NCBI GenBank assembly: GCA_014695195.1
Contig: JACJNW010000044.1
Span: 124,001 to 188,000, forward strand
Direction of reading: 5' to 3'
DNA: 64,000 bases
From: Cyanobacteria bacterium FACHB-DQ100
Lineage (GTDB): Bacteria > Cyanobacteriota > Cyanobacteriia > Leptolyngbyales > Leptolyngbyaceae
Positions 34,025 to 44,622 of this stretch are shown piece after piece. The notes beneath the pieces were generated by a model. The model did no database searches and was not told where the DNA came from. It saw nothing but the letters and a program-made list of their open reading frames with translations. Both the position numbers and the translations under genes were made by a program. The stretch's first letter is position 1. Each line of letters opens with the position of its first letter.

Positions 34025-35548
34025 CTATTCCGGTTGTTGAAGTTGGCGTTGAATACGATCGCTTAACTGACTATGCTTTGAAGCAAGCCGTGCTTTTCCA
34101 GCGGCTGCCCAGTCTTGCAGGAAATCAATCTGTTCTTTGGCAGTCCGTGCTAGTGGCACGATCTGACTTGCCGCTTCCAGAATGTCATCGGTCATAAAGT
34201 CGCGATTCTGACTAAAGCCAATGTGCATCGCTTCGATTAAAGTCTGCTCGATTTCAGCTCCTGAGAAATCTGGTGTTTCGTAGGCTAGTCGATCGAGATC
34301 ATATTGCTTCAAATTGTGCGGACGCAGGCGAGAAAGATGAACGGAAAAGATCGATCGGCGTTCTTCCTGCGTCGGCAGTCCCACAAAGAAAATCTCATCA
34401 AATCGCCCTTTTCTTAGCATCTCTGGCGGAAGCGCTTGAATATTGTTGGCGGTTGCAACCACGAACACCGGCGATTTCTTCTCCGCCATCCAGGTAATAA
34501 AAGTTCCGAACACTCGGCTGGTCGTACCAGAATCGCTGCGACCATCCACGCCAGAAAAGGCTTTATCAATTTCATCGATCCACAGCACACAGGGGGCAAG
34601 CGCTTCGGCAAGCTGAATCATTTGGCGAGTGCGCGATTCTGACTCCCCAACCAAGCCACCGAACAATCGTCCTACATCTAAGCGCAGTAACGGTAAATGC
34701 CAATGATGCGCGATCGCTTTTGCCGTCAGCGATTTGCCCGTTCCCTGAATTCCAACTAGCATCAAGCCTTTCGGATGCGGCAGACCGTATTGTCGAGCGC
34801 GATCGCTAAATGATCCGCCTCGTCTGAGTAGCCAATCTTTTAAGTTATCCAATCCTCCAATATCTGAAATATCTTCTTTGGCTGGATAGAAATCGAGAAT
34901 TTGAGTTTGGCGGATGGTTTGGCGCTTTTCCTCAAGAATCAGTTCAACATCATCCGGGCGCAGTTCACCGTGGAGCGCGAACGCCCGTGCCAGAACGCGC
35001 CGAATTCGCTCGATCGACAATCCCTGGCACGATCGCACCAATTCATCCAATGTCTTATTCTCAAGTCGCTGACCTGTTGCACTGAGAAGCCGTTCAATCT
35101 CAGTTTTGATCTCCGTTGCACCCGGAAGCGGAAACTCTAACACGGTCAGCACTTCGCTCAAATCATCAGGAATCGAAATTTGAGACGATAACAGCACCAG
35201 ATTTTTGGGCTGAGATTTCAGCAATCGAGCTAGATTTCTCAGTTTCCGCGAAATCGAAATATCTTCTAAAAATCGGTGAAAGTCCCGCAAAATGAAAACT
35301 GCGGGCGCACTCATCGGCAGTTTTTCAACAAATTCAAGCGCTTGCAGGGGATTGCGTTTTCCAAATCCGACATCGTTGGGATTGCCTTGATAGCCATCGA
35401 CAAAATCCCAGATATAGACGGCACGATCGCCCTGTGCTTTCGCAGTTTGAGCGATCGCGGCTTCGACTCGTTCTTCCTCACGAGTTGGAATATAGATAAT
35501 CGGATACCGCGCCCGGATTAGCAGGTTGAATTCGTCGCTAAAACTCAT
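34025..35548 (-). CDS. ycf46: Ycf46-type AAA ATPase
   Basis: A 507-residue AAA protein. Walker A is [17 protein letters not shown] near 275, Walker [13 protein letters not shown] near 333, and the second region of homology includes [21 protein letters not shown]. The N-terminal ~230 residues are the divergent Ycf46 module ([24 protein letters not shown]). Ycf46 is conserved across cyanobacteria and algal plastids and has been linked to photosynthetic CO2 use; that link is from the literature as I recall it. It is downstream of the yceD-like gene and upstream of DUF29. Confidence 0.93.
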   Translation of the reverse strand: MSFSDEFNLLIRARYPIIYIPTREEERVEAAIAQTAKAQGDRAVYIWDFVDGYQGNPNDVGFGKRNPLQALEFVEKLPMSAPAVFILRDFHRFLEDISISRKLRNLARLLKSQPKNLVLLSSQISIPDDLSEVLTVLEFPLPGATEIKTEIERLLSATGQRLENKTLDELVRSCQGLSIERIRRVLARAFALHGELRPDDVELILEEKRQTIRQTQILDFYPAKEDISDIGGLDNLKDWLLRRGGSFSDRARQYGLPHPKGLMLVGIQGTGKSLTAKAIAHHWHLPLLRLDVGRLFGGLVGESESRTRQMIQLAEALAPCVLWIDEIDKAFSGVDGRSDSGTTSRVFGTFITWMAEKKSPVFVVATANNIQALPPEMLRKGRFDEIFFVGLPTQEERRSIFSVHLSRLRPHNLKQYDLDRLAYETPDFSGAEIEQTLIEAMHIGFSQNRDFMTDDILEAASQIVPLARTAKEQIDFLQDWAAAGKARLASKHSQLSDRIQRQLQQPE

Positions 35549-35595
35549 AAATAGCTTGATGTTGTACGGTCTTTCTTCTACCGTACAACATCAGG

Positions 35596-36096
35596 CTAAT
35601 TGAGATGACCCTTCAACGTTTGTAAGGCTGCCCAACGGCTATCAATCCCTGGATTTTTAATCTCGTCCACTACTTCAATGCCCTTACAGTCTTGCTCACA
35701 GAGTTGGCGCTGGGGAATTTCGAGCGAAAGCTGCTCATACAGCCAAGCTTCTGGATCAAAGTAACCGTTCGGCGGCAGCGTTTCAACCAGATCGTCCATT
35801 GAAAGATCGCGATCGAGCGGCAATTCCTCCAGTTGATCAGCCGTCTCATCGAGCCAAATCATCTCGCTCGACTCGATCGCTAATCGATGATTAAACTGCT
35901 GCAAACAGCGATGACAGGTCAAAGTGACGATCGTTTCTGCTTTGGCGGAAACCTCGAGAAAATTGCCTTGATGCGTAATTTTAATCCAGCCTTGAACCGG
36001 AGTCAGAGTTTTCAGATTTTCGAGGAGTGTCTTGAACTCGATCGTCTGCGTGTGCTCAGGGCAATGAATCAGGCGGGGAATATGAATAGCTTCCAT
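35596..36096 (-). CDS. YceD/DUF177 family protein
   Basis: A 166-residue protein, start at ATG 36096. It has the DUF177 cysteine pairs: LTCHRCLQQF near 70 and QLCEQDCKGI near 135, with the acidic central block. The family is linked to rRNA/ribosome assembly (bacterial YceD beside rpmF, and the plastid homologue needed for 23S accumulation). Here it lies in the rpmH-rnpA-yidC-jag operon rather than beside rpmF. Confidence 0.85.
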   Translation of the reverse strand: MEAIHIPRLIHCPEHTQTIEFKTLLENLKTLTPVQGWIKITHQGNFLEVSAKAETIVTLTCHRCLQQFNHRLAIESSEMIWLDETADQLEELPLDRDLSMDDLVETLPPNGYFDPEAWLYEQLSLEIPQRQLCEQDCKGIEVVDEIKNPGIDSRWAALQTLKGHLN

Positions 36097-36206
36097 ACGG
36101 CTTAATGCTGAAGGGAACGATCGCAAATGAGCGATCCACAAGGAAAAAGCGGAAAACTTGCTTGTACAAATCCCCCGCTTTCTTAGTCTAACGAATTTTA
36201 TCCGAA

Positions 36207-36710
36207 CTATACTTCGTCTGAACCAGAGCCAGCGAGACGAACCACCAATCGCCGATCGGGTTCTTGACCCCGACTGTAAGTTTCAATGTCATCGCTGCTT
36301 TGAAGAATCGAATGCACCTGACGACGCTCGGCTGAAGAAAGCGCTTTAATTTCGTACTCTTCACCGGTTTCTCGCACTTGATTCGCGGCAGATTCAGCGA
36401 TCGCAGTCAGTTCCTTCAGTCGCCGATCACGATAGCCATCGATTTCGATCGTGTAAGCAATCTGCTCTTCTTGCCCAATATTCAGAATCGCACTTGCCAA
36501 ATATTGAATCGAATCAAGAACCGCGCCATTGCTACCGAGTAGCGCTTCGATCTGAGCAGGCTGCAGGGAAGTATGGTCGATCGTCAACCAGCAACTTTTC
36601 TCAGCAAAGGTATTTCGCACTTCCGGGGTTACGGTTGCGGGAAAAGCAGCCAGCTTCAGAAAAGTTTCGAGCCACTGCTGTCCCCGCTGCTGCAATTGAG
36701 TTTCAGCCAT
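36207..36710 (-). CDS. Jag/KhpB-like R3H RNA-binding protein
   Basis: A 167-residue protein with a KH-like region (LLGSNGAVLDSIQYLASAILN) and a C-terminal R3H domain (LSSAERRQVHSILQSSDDIETYSRGQEPDRRLVV). This matches Jag/KhpB, an RNA-binding partner of KhpA, which in other bacteria is usually encoded directly after yidC, as it is here. The N-terminal Jag_N domain is absent, as in other cyanobacterial copies. Confidence 0.88.
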   Translation of the reverse strand: MAETQLQQRGQQWLETFLKLAAFPATVTPEVRNTFAEKSCWLTIDHTSLQPAQIEALLGSNGAVLDSIQYLASAILNIGQEEQIAYTIEIDGYRDRRLKELTAIAESAANQVRETGEEYEIKALSSAERRQVHSILQSSDDIETYSRGQEPDRRLVVRLAGSGSDEV

Positions 36711-36719
36711 ACGTCCCCA

Positions 36720-37874
36720 CTATGCCTTCTTCTTACGGCCAGGTTCAAACGGGAGCGGATCATCGCCATCCGACTTTGCACTTCCACCGCTAGCTTTCGC
36801 AGTTGCCCCAGCTTCCGCTTCGACTAACTTCTGAAGATTTTCAGGTAACGGTTCACGCGACAGAAGGAAGGTTTGAGCCGTCTGGAAAATGTTCGCGATT
36901 ACCATGTACATCAGCACACCTGCGGGCAAGGGGAAGAACAAGAACATTCCAGAGAAAATCACAGGCGTAACTTTGTTGATGGTGTCTTGCTGAGGATTGC
37001 CTGTCGAACCCTGTCCCGAAATCAACTGGCTGATATAAAGGCTGAGCCCAAAGAAAACCACCATACCGATGATGTCCCAGTGGAAGGTGCCATCTGGATC
37101 AACTGCACCGACTCGCCCAAGCTGATCGATAAACAAGAAGCCTTTGTCCGCAGCCAATCCAGGGATAAATGCCTGAACCGTCGCATCTCCCGGCTGAAGC
37201 GCTTCGATCGTGCCGTCTTCGTTAATCTTGATGCGCTCAGCGCCAGTCGTAGCTTTCAGTCTCGGCGTTAGGCTGCTGCTATATTGCGCTTCCAGTTCCG
37301 TAAATGGCTTGCCGTCTAAAGTTTGAAATTCAATCTTGGTTTTCTCACCGACAGCCAACTTCGTACCACTCGGCGCGATCGCGCTAATTTTCGCGTGAAT
37401 ACCATCTGCCACGTAAATGTTTTGTGGCGGAGTGACAAACGCTTGGGGTGCAACTTGCTCAACTTGAGCTTGAGGCGCAATCTGGAAGTTCACCGTGTAA
37501 GGCACATCTGAAAAGGGTGAGCCTCTGAGCGTCGCAAACAGCGCAAACAGAATTGGCATCTGCAAGACTACCGGGAAGCACCCCGCTAACGGATTGCCAA
37601 ACTCCTTGTAGATTGCGCTCATTTCTTCCTGCTGTTTTGCAGGATCATTTTTATATCGTTCCTGAATTTCTTTAACGCGCTTTTGCATCACAGGTTGAGT
37701 CACCTTCATGCGGCGCATACTGCGGATTGAACCTGCGCTAAGCGGATAGAGGGCAAAGCGAATGACTAGAGTCAACGCTACGATCGCCAACCCATAGCTC
37801 GGTACGATCCCGTAGAAAAAATCCAGGATCGGTAGCATCACGTTATTGGATAAGAAGCCTACACCAAAGTCCAT
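36720..37874 (-). CDS. yidC: Membrane protein insertase YidC/Oxa1
   Basis: A 384-residue insertase for thylakoid and plasma membrane proteins. The first segment is [21 protein letters not shown], with the conserved arginine of the hydrophilic groove. The cytoplasmic hairpin includes [33 protein letters not shown], then [15 protein letters not shown] and [26 protein letters not shown] ~150-residue lumenal insert ([14 protein letters not shown]..., with a Big_2-like part) separates helices, as in other cyanobacteria. Between the PH protein and jag. Confidence 0.95.
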   Translation of the reverse strand: MDFGVGFLSNNVMLPILDFFYGIVPSYGLAIVALTLVIRFALYPLSAGSIRSMRRMKVTQPVMQKRVKEIQERYKNDPAKQQEEMSAIYKEFGNPLAGCFPVVLQMPILFALFATLRGSPFSDVPYTVNFQIAPQAQVEQVAPQAFVTPPQNIYVADGIHAKISAIAPSGTKLAVGEKTKIEFQTLDGKPFTELEAQYSSSLTPRLKATTGAERIKINEDGTIEALQPGDATVQAFIPGLAADKGFLFIDQLGRVGAVDPDGTFHWDIIGMVVFFGLSLYISQLISGQGSTGNPQQDTINKVTPVIFSGMFLFFPLPAGVLMYMVIANIFQTAQTFLLSREPLPENLQKLVEAEAGATAKASGGSAKSDGDDPLPFEPGRKKKA

Positions 37875-37965
37875 TCGCTTTACGTCTACCTAATAGGGTC
37901 TAAAGTGATCAAGGCATTTCAGAATCAAAAATGCCAAATCCAGTGTAGCGCTCAGGGCGGCAACT

Positions 37966-38364
37966 TTAAGGTTGACTTCCGAGACTGCCACTAACTTTTT
38001 TGGCTCGGTCTGAAAGCCGCTCGTTGATAAAGTCATACACTTCCCGGAACTTGGGAATCGCTCGTAATTCGATGCGGCTTCCGTCGCGGAGAGTTAACAC
38101 CATATCGCCATACGCTCCAATCCCGCGCGGGACAGTGACGACTTTCGTGATTTCTGAATAAATAACATCCGCCCGATCGCGCCCTTGCCAGCCACCAACG
38201 ACACTAATGCGGCGATTAGTAATGCGATAGCGCAACCAAAGCGCCCGGACGATCGAACCGACCGTGAGCGGCAAACAAATCACGGTAAAACCTAGAAGAA
38301 CGTTGATAATCAAGTCCCCAATATGCGGCCCACCTTCGTAGAAGACTTCTTCTTTAATTGCCAT
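37966..38364 (-). CDS. Bacterial PH-domain membrane protein
   Basis: A 132-residue protein with a hydrophobic segment (LIINVLLGFTVICLPLTVGSIV) and a bPH_2 domain (LRYRITNRRISVVGGWQGRDRADVIYSEITKV). Its start overlaps the 3' end of rnpA by 11 bases. This placement between rnpA and yidC is the conserved cyanobacterial arrangement. A membrane-protein biogenesis role is suggested by context only. Confidence 0.87.
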   Translation of the reverse strand: MAIKEEVFYEGGPHIGDLIINVLLGFTVICLPLTVGSIVRALWLRYRITNRRISVVGGWQGRDRADVIYSEITKVVTVPRGIGAYGDMVLTLRDGSRIELRAIPKFREVYDFINERLSDRAKKVSGSLGSQP

Positions 38365-38701
38365 TCAGCACCTCAGCTTTAACCAATAGCTGCTCTAATT
38401 CTTGCAGATATTGAGAATAATCACACTCGGTCGCTTCGATTCGCACGCCGATGACGATCGCATATCCCGGTTTCGTACGAGGGAGAAAACTTCGCAAAAT
38501 CGATCGAACCTGGCGTTTAATCCGGTTGCGAATCACTGCGCGTTTACTCACCTTTTTACTAATTGAGATACCGATACGGGTCGGCTGTTCAGGGCATTTC
38601 AGCGCTCTTAGGGTGAAACAACGTGAACCTCGACGAAATCCTCGCTGATAAACGGCATCAAAATCTCGTCGATGTTTCAGGCGATTTTCTTGGGGCAGCA
38701 A
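38354..38701 (-). CDS. rnpA: Ribonuclease P protein component
   Basis: A 115-residue basic protein, the protein subunit of RNase P for tRNA 5'-end maturation. The N-terminal LPQENRLKHRRDFDAVYQRG and the RNR motif ISKKVSKRAVIRNRIKRQVR are diagnostic. The start at 38701 lies just before the rpmH stop (38710), in the standard rpmH-rnpA pair. Confidence 0.95.
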   Translation of the reverse strand: MLPQENRLKHRRDFDAVYQRGFRRGSRCFTLRALKCPEQPTRIGISISKKVSKRAVIRNRIKRQVRSILRSFLPRTKPGYAIVIGVRIEATECDYSQYLQELEQLLVKAEVLNGN

Positions 38702-38709
38702 AACCGGGA

Positions 38710-38856
38710 TCAGGAACTTGAAACAGAGAGGCGCAAGCGTCCTTTTTTACGGCGTGCTTGAATCACTTTTTGTCCATTTTTCGTCCGCATCCGGGCGCGA
38801 AATCCTGATACCCGTCTCCGCTTGCGGCTTGTTCCGCCTAAAGTGCGCTTTGTCAT
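38710..38856 (-). CDS. rpmH: 50S ribosomal protein L34
   Basis: A 48-residue, strongly basic protein: [20 protein letters not shown] at the start, then [18 protein letters not shown], ending in SVSSS. It is the first gene of the operon with rnpA, the PH protein, yidC, jag, yceD and ycf46. The ATG is at 38856. Confidence 0.96.
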   Translation of the reverse strand: MTKRTLGGTSRKRRRVSGFRARMRTKNGQKVIQARRKKGRLRLSVSSS

Positions 38857-38943
38857 AGTTGTGGCTCCAGTAAATTAATCCCAAGCAAAAAATAAGTAGA
38901 CCGTGGGAAAAGTCACAGTCTACTAGCGTATCACGATTTTCGG

Positions 38944-39477
38944 TTACTGAATCGTCACAATCCAGGTGCCGATGTCACGCAGCAAGGGGACATCTCCAGG
39001 CGACAGAACGCGACAGTTGAAGTAGAACATACCGCCGCTGTTGGGGTTGCGAACGTTTGAGAAAATCATTTCAACGTTAGAACCCGCCGGAACCGGTTCT
39101 TGGGGGAAAATTTCGATCACATAGTTGTCTTTTTCCCACTTCACTTCTTGAATCGCAACTTTTTTGTCGTTGACTAACAGTTCGACTTCTTTCGGGTCGA
39201 ATGTGCCTTTGAAGTAGTTGGGATAGTCGATCGAGAACTGTGCGATCGCGACTTTCACTTTGTCACGGGGAACCCGGAAGCGGTACCGATCCCAGGAGCC
39301 TGTGTTTCCGCCAAAGTCGAGTCGATAGTTGAGTTGCTTGCCTGCTCCAACGCCACTGAAGAGCGTCAGACCCGGTAAACCTTGAGCGATCGCACCCAAG
39401 GGTACACTTGCGAGGAGGCTACCTGCGATCGCAAGGGCTGAAACGGCGCGACGCATTGAATTTCTTTTCAGTAGCAT
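38944..39477 (-). CDS. DUF2808 secreted protein
   Basis: A 177-residue protein with a signal peptide (MRRAVSALAIAGSLLASVPLGAIAQ) and the DUF2808 domain: YRLDFGGNTGSWDRYRFRVP, VAIAQFSIDYPNYFKGTFDP, NPNSGGMFYFNCRVLSPGDVP. The family is restricted mainly to cyanobacteria and is of unknown function; it is expected to be extracytoplasmic. The start is the first ATG at 39477 or the one at 39456. Confidence 0.9.
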   Translation of the reverse strand: MLLKRNSMRRAVSALAIAGSLLASVPLGAIAQGLPGLTLFSGVGAGKQLNYRLDFGGNTGSWDRYRFRVPRDKVKVAIAQFSIDYPNYFKGTFDPKEVELLVNDKKVAIQEVKWEKDNYVIEIFPQEPVPAGSNVEMIFSNVRNPNSGGMFYFNCRVLSPGDVPLLRDIGTWIVTIQ

Positions 39478-40011
39478 AAAGAAAAAGATGAGTAAGGGTT
39501 AAGTGAATTAATACTGAGAGTAGCAGGAACCTGCATAGGGGGGATACGGTGTGAAGACGCGATCGTCGATCATTTTGTTCCTGATTAAGAAATTTGCTCC
39601 GGGTCAATTTCTAATAAACCGAGCAGTGGTAAAGGAAGGGTGCCGCCAGCCAGAAGTGTAGCTTTTGGAGCGCTTAGGTCACAGCGGGTTCTGTACCGAT
39701 CAATTCAAGTCAAGTTTAACAGAGCCTTTGTTCTATTAAGATTCGCAAGAATGTTAAACAGATTGAATTTAGATTTCAAATTATAAAATCTGTCGATTTT
39801 CATAGCATTTTTTAACTAAATCTTTGAGAAACTAAACTTACAAAAATCTTTATTTCATTGATATTTCCTGAATCTATAATTTTTGAAAATCTGCTTGTTT
39901 GATTACTTTTTGAAACACAAGGGGTTTGTTGTCTTGTGTTTTCGAGTATGACTGAGAAAAGCTTAGACCGTAGTGAATCGCTGTTACAAAACGCCATAAT
40001 GAGGAGACAGC
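39478..40011. other. 534-bp AT-rich intergenic region before pntA
   Basis: Divergent promoters of the DUF2808 gene and pntA should lie here. At 39913-39942 AAACACAAG pairs with CTTGTGTTT, a hairpin in the pntA leader followed only by TTTTCG, so at best a weak terminator or leader structure. AGGAG at about 40001 is the pntA ribosome-binding site. I see no small gene. Confidence 0.45.
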
Positions 40012-41616
40012 ATGACGATCGCGATCGACAAGGAATCAGAGGCGGGACAACCTGAACAGTCTCCCGCTCTTTATAGAAAAATTGGAATTCCAAAAGAAAT
40101 TTATGCTGGAGAATGTCGAGTTGCTGCCACGCCGGACACTGTAAAAATTTTGCAAAAATACGGCTTTGAGATATTGATTGAATCTGGAGCCGGAGAAGCT
40201 GCAAATTTTTCAGATGAAGCCTATTTACAAGCTGGATGTCGAATCATTGTCGATACTGAAACGCTTTGGTCTCATGCCGATTTAATTCTAAAAGTTCGAC
40301 CCCCCATCTGGAATTCGCACCTTAACAAACATGAAGCGGATTTGTTACACGAAGGCACGACGCTGATTAGTTTTATCTGGGCAGCACAGCATCCAGAATT
40401 AGTCGAACATCTAGCGAATCGTAAGGCGACTGTATTAGCGATGGATGCTGTTCCTCGAATTAGTCGCGCTCAGAAATTAGATGCTTTGAGTTCGATGGCA
40501 AATATCGCTGGATATCGAGCCGTGATCGAGGCAGCGCATCAGTTTGGACGGTTTTTTACAGGACAAATCACCGCAGCGGGCAAGGTTCCCCCTGCGAAAG
40601 TGCTGGTGATTGGGGCTGGAGTTGCAGGACTGGCGGCAGTGGGAACCGCACGATCGCTCGGTGCAATTGTTCGCGCATTTGATACTCGTCCGGCGGTAAA
40701 AGAGCAGGTGCAAAGCTTGGGAGCCGAGTTCTTAGAGTTAGCGTTTGAGGAGGACGGTACGGGGCAGGGTGGCTATGCAAAAACCATGAGTCCTGAGTTC
40801 ATCAAAGCCGAACTGGAACTCTTCGCCGCTCAGGCGAAAGAAGTCGATATCATCATTACGACGGCATTGATTCCAGGTAAGAAGGCTCCAACTTTAATCA
40901 CTAAAGCAATGGTTGAGAGCATGAAACAAGGTTCTGTCATTGTCGATCTAGCAGCAGAGCAAGGCGGCAACTGTGAGGTGACACACCCTGGAGAGATTGC
41001 TCAACATCACGGCGTAACTGTCATTGGTCTAACGGATTTACCCAGTCGAATGGCAGCGCAGGCAAGCCAGCTTTATGGCAAGAATCTGTGCCATCTGCTC
41101 GATGATATGGGTAGAAATGATAACTATCGCGTTGATTTAGAAGATGAAGTGATTCGAGGGGCATTGGTGCTGCATCAGGGCGAAACGGTTGCGCCCTTAC
41201 CGAAAGTGGTTACGCCTGTATCACAGAAGCCTGAAGCGCCCACCGCTGAAGCTTCAACTGTTCAACAGAGATCGATCCCCTCTTGGATTTGGACAATGCT
41301 TTTAGGAGTAGGACTGCTGGGGATTGGAACGATCGCGCCTTCCACATTTCTCAGTCACTTCACCGTGTTTGTCTTAGCTTGCTTTGTGGGATGGCAGGTG
41401 ATCTGGAATGTGAAACCTGCATTGCATACTCCTTTGATGAGTGTGACGAATGCCATTAGCGGCATCATCATCCTGGGTGGAATGCTGCAAATTTCGGGAA
41501 CTCCAACTTCCGCCACAACAATTTTAGGCGCGATCGCAGTTCTGATCGGCACGATTAACATTGCTGGAGGCTTTTTAGTAACTCAGCGAATGCTTAAGAT
41601 GTTTCAAAAACAATAG
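40012..41616 (+). CDS. pntA: NAD(P) transhydrogenase subunit alpha
   Basis: A 534-residue protein with fused NAD-binding domain and C-terminal membrane helices. N-terminal part: [39 protein letters not shown]-like segment, and the dinucleotide motif [23 protein letters not shown] proline-rich linker near 400 leads to four hydrophobic helices ([17 protein letters not shown] onward). The enzyme passes hydride from NADH to NADP+, driven by the proton gradient. The stop is 9 bases before pntB. GAGG precedes the start. Confidence 0.96.
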   Translation: MTIAIDKESEAGQPEQSPALYRKIGIPKEIYAGECRVAATPDTVKILQKYGFEILIESGAGEAANFSDEAYLQAGCRIIVDTETLWSHADLILKVRPPIWNSHLNKHEADLLHEGTTLISFIWAAQHPELVEHLANRKATVLAMDAVPRISRAQKLDALSSMANIAGYRAVIEAAHQFGRFFTGQITAAGKVPPAKVLVIGAGVAGLAAVGTARSLGAIVRAFDTRPAVKEQVQSLGAEFLELAFEEDGTGQGGYAKTMSPEFIKAELELFAAQAKEVDIIITTALIPGKKAPTLITKAMVESMKQGSVIVDLAAEQGGNCEVTHPGEIAQHHGVTVIGLTDLPSRMAAQASQLYGKNLCHLLDDMGRNDNYRVDLEDEVIRGALVLHQGETVAPLPKVVTPVSQKPEAPTAEASTVQQRSIPSWIWTMLLGVGLLGIGTIAPSTFLSHFTVFVLACFVGWQVIWNVKPALHTPLMSVTNAISGIIILGGMLQISGTPTSATTILGAIAVLIGTINIAGGFLVTQRMLKMFQKQ

Positions 41617-41625
41617 AGGTGTGCA

Positions 41626-43014
41626 ATGTTTGACAGTCTTTCTAATGTGGCTTACATTGCCGCCAGCGCATTGTTTATTTTAAGCTTGAGCGGGCTTTCC
41701 AATCAAGAAACCGCAACCAAAGGAAATTGGTATGGGATTGCAGGAATGTCGATCGCATTTCTCGCAACCGTGCTTCGCAGTGATGTGACCGGATACGGAG
41801 TTTTGGCAGCCGTCATTCTACCGGGTGCAATCATTGGTGCAATATTGGCGAGTCGAGTTGCCATGACTGAGATGCCTGAGCTAGTTGCAATGCTGCATAG
41901 CTTTGTTGGAATGGCTGCGGTACTGGTGGGAATTGCTAACCATCTACAACCGCAAACTTTAATTGGGGCAGAAGCAACCATTCATCAAGCTGAAATTTTT
42001 ATCGGTGCGTTTATTGGAGCGGTAACATTTACGGGATCGATCGTAGCGTTTGGAAAGCTGCGAGGATTAATCAGCACTCAGTCGCTATTGCTTCCAGGCC
42101 GGCATCTATTAAACATTGGATTGTTAGCGGCTTGTGTAGGATTAGGAGCACAGTTCTTAGCTCATCAATCAATCACAGCACTGTTAATCATGTGTGTACT
42201 GGCGGGTGTTTTGGGTGTGCATCTAGTTATGGCGATCGGCGGTGCAGATATGCCCGTTGTGATTTCCATGTTGAATAGCTACTCTGGCTGGGCTGCGGCG
42301 GCGGCTGGATTTATGTTGTCGAATGATCTCTTGATCATCACCGGTGCATTAGTCGGAAGTAGTGGTGCGATTCTGAGCTACATCATGTGTAAGGCGATGA
42401 ATCGATCGTTTATCAGTGTAATTTTAGGTGGATTTGGAACAGGCAATCGTTCTAACGCTAGGGAGATCACCGGAGAAGCTAAATCGATTTCAATTGAGGA
42501 AGCCGTTGAGCAATTAGAGAATGCTAACAGTGTGATCATTGTTCCAGGCTACGGCATGGCGGTGGCGCAAGCACAGCACCCGATTTCTGAGATTACAAAA
42601 ATCTTGCGAAGTCGTGGTATTCATGTTCGATTCGGCATTCATCCCGTCGCCGGAAGGCTTCCAGGACACATGAATGTGTTACTTGCTGAGGCGAAAGTAC
42701 CCTATGACATTGTTCTAGAAATGGATGAGATCAATGATGATTTTGCTGAAACGGATGTTGTGCTAGTGATTGGCGCGAATGATACCGTCAACCCTAGCGC
42801 TGTGGAAGATCCAAGCTGCTCGATCGCAGGAATGCCCGTTCTAGAAGTATGGAAGGCGAAGACTACGATCGTGCTGAAGCGCAGTCTTGGAAGTGGATAT
42901 GCAGGCGTTGAGAACCCACTGTTTTACAAGGAAAACACTCATATGCTTTTTGGCGATGCGAAGAAGAACACGGATGCGATTCTGAATCAACTTAACGCAT
43001 TGGTCGTCGCCTAA
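41626..43014 (+). CDS. pntB: NAD(P) transhydrogenase subunit beta
   Basis: A 462-residue membrane protein with about nine N-terminal helices (proton channel) and a C-terminal NADP-binding domain. Landmarks: [85 protein letters not shown]. It completes the transhydrogenase with PntA. A terminator follows. Confidence 0.97.
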   Translation: MFDSLSNVAYIAASALFILSLSGLSNQETATKGNWYGIAGMSIAFLATVLRSDVTGYGVLAAVILPGAIIGAILASRVAMTEMPELVAMLHSFVGMAAVLVGIANHLQPQTLIGAEATIHQAEIFIGAFIGAVTFTGSIVAFGKLRGLISTQSLLLPGRHLLNIGLLAACVGLGAQFLAHQSITALLIMCVLAGVLGVHLVMAIGGADMPVVISMLNSYSGWAAAAAGFMLSNDLLIITGALVGSSGAILSYIMCKAMNRSFISVILGGFGTGNRSNAREITGEAKSISIEEAVEQLENANSVIIVPGYGMAVAQAQHPISEITKILRSRGIHVRFGIHPVAGRLPGHMNVLLAEAKVPYDIVLEMDEINDDFAETDVVLVIGANDTVNPSAVEDPSCSIAGMPVLEVWKAKTTIVLKRSLGSGYAGVENPLFYKENTHMLFGDAKKNTDAILNQLNALVVA

Positions 43015-43034
43015 ACCCCGTTGCAGCTCGCAAC

Positions 43035-43063
43035 CGTAGAAGCTTAGCGCTTCTACGTCTTTT
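43035..43063 (+). terminator. Terminator of pntAB
   Basis: CGTAGAAGC pairs with GCTTCTACG around TTAGC; TCTTTT follows. Confidence 0.75.
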
Positions 43064-43178
43064 CAAGGTCAAACGTCATGGTAATCGCCTCATTGGAGTC
43101 ATTCAATGGGCGATTTTTTGTTTGCAATGGGTTGCAAAGCGATCGCTATTCCTCTTTGAATCACGATCGCACGTTCAA

Positions 43179-44477
43179 CTACTTGGACTCTGGATTGACG
43201 ATCGACCCCATAAACAAAATTTCACCGGTTCGATTGTCCCGAATTGCACAGAAGAATGGTCGATCGACAGTCATCTTAAACGGCGCTTGTTCGATCGGAA
43301 GCGAAGTTGTAACAATCCCAATCGAAGTCACTGCGGCCGCCTCCGTTCCTTCCTCGTTCACTTCAACAAACGTCTTATGTTTGACTTGGTCAATTTTAGT
43401 GGTTGCTTTACTTAGACCAGAGAAATCCGCAGCATCATCAAACGCAACACCCATGCCGATCGCTGATAGCGCCGTTTTTAGCTCGACCTCATAATCCATC
43501 TTGAAGCGGGGCAGTTGAATCTCTCCATCACGGCTGCTAAATTGCCTCATCCAAGTTTGCCAATTCTGAACCGTTAAAGTCTTCTGAAATTCAGCTAAGT
43601 TCGACTTGGGCAGAAATACATACATGCTTAAGCGTCGATCGCCGTAAGGTAAGCTAATCGCCTGAAATTGATCTGTTTCAGCATAGCGATACTTGCCTTG
43701 CCGCTTCATCAAAGGCACTTGTTTTTTTGAGCCATTCGTTAGCGAAAAGGGTCGGGTTTGTGTATTGCTTTTATCAAACTCATCTGTCCATTGACCTTTG
43801 AAGTAAATCGCATTGATCAAAAACATCACATCATTTGGATTAATGCGATCGATAATCTTCGGAATTTTGCCGCGTGTACTTTCCTTCACCCAGCCATTAA
43901 TCTCATCAGACGCACTAGGCTGATCGAAATCTAAAGATTTAACCTTCGCATCGTAGAATTTTGCATTTCTCTCTAAGAAGCTTGAATTAAAGGCAACTCC
44001 TTGTTTTGCCCAAAGTGAATTCGCGATCGACAGTTGAACTTTTGGATCAGCTTTTTCGAGAGCCGCTCTTAAATCACGATGCGCCTGGTTAACTTGTTCA
44101 AGCGTCATGCCTTGAAACTCTAGCGCTTTTGCCATTGCTGCTTTTGTTTCACCGTTAGCACCGTTGTACGCCATCGAAAGCGCGATCGCCACACTCGAAG
44201 GCGAGACAAACACATTCTTGTTGCGATCTTGCTTCAGAACCTCAGAAAACAACTTAAACCCAAACTTTGTATTGGCTTCCACAATTTTCGGATTGACTGC
44301 TTGAACGGGTTTCGATAGCTCTGCTACACGGGTACGTGCTCGCGTACCCTGACTAATCTCTAGTTTAGGATTTTGTGAGCTTGCTGAACCAGAACAAGAA
44401 ATCGCGCTAATCGCAATCAGTGTAGCGATCAGTGCAACTCCAACTTTAAGAGATTTCAAGCGTTGAGTGATGACCAT
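43179..44477 (-). CDS. Serpin (serine protease inhibitor), probable lipoprotein
   Basis: A 432-residue serpin. A hydrophobic N-terminus ending in ISAISCSGS suggests a lipoprotein signal with cysteine as the lipid site. The serpin core shows NVFVSPSSVAIALSMAYNGA, FLINAIYFKGQW and the C-terminal PFFCAIRDNRTGEILFMGSI. The reactive loop hinge EEGTEAAAVTS has the small residues needed for an inhibitory insertion mechanism; counting from the hinge puts P1-P1' near Thr-Ser in IVTTSLP. The ATG at 44477 follows GGAGAGGAG and is preferred to a TTG at 44489. It lies 133 bases downstream of a subtilase gene on the same strand, a natural target candidate. Confidence 0.93.
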   Translation of the reverse strand: MVITQRLKSLKVGVALIATLIAISAISCSGSASSQNPKLEISQGTRARTRVAELSKPVQAVNPKIVEANTKFGFKLFSEVLKQDRNKNVFVSPSSVAIALSMAYNGANGETKAAMAKALEFQGMTLEQVNQAHRDLRAALEKADPKVQLSIANSLWAKQGVAFNSSFLERNAKFYDAKVKSLDFDQPSASDEINGWVKESTRGKIPKIIDRINPNDVMFLINAIYFKGQWTDEFDKSNTQTRPFSLTNGSKKQVPLMKRQGKYRYAETDQFQAISLPYGDRRLSMYVFLPKSNLAEFQKTLTVQNWQTWMRQFSSRDGEIQLPRFKMDYEVELKTALSAIGMGVAFDDAADFSGLSKATTKIDQVKHKTFVEVNEEGTEAAAVTSIGIVTTSLPIEQAPFKMTVDRPFFCAIRDNRTGEILFMGSIVNPESK

Positions 44478-44622
44478 ACTCCTCTCCAAGAAAATTTGGA
44501 ATTGATCGATCGACCAATTCCAATAGACCTCAATTGTGTAGACCTTAATTGTGTAGCGCCTCGATGAATCCGCTATCTATGGCTACATTAACCAATTCCA
44601 CAATTGCGTAGAGAGCGCGTTA

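Noticed and set aside
39913-39942. Transcription attenuator in the pntA leader
   Set aside because: The hairpin is AT-rich and followed by only four T residues, with no alternative pairing or leader peptide visible.
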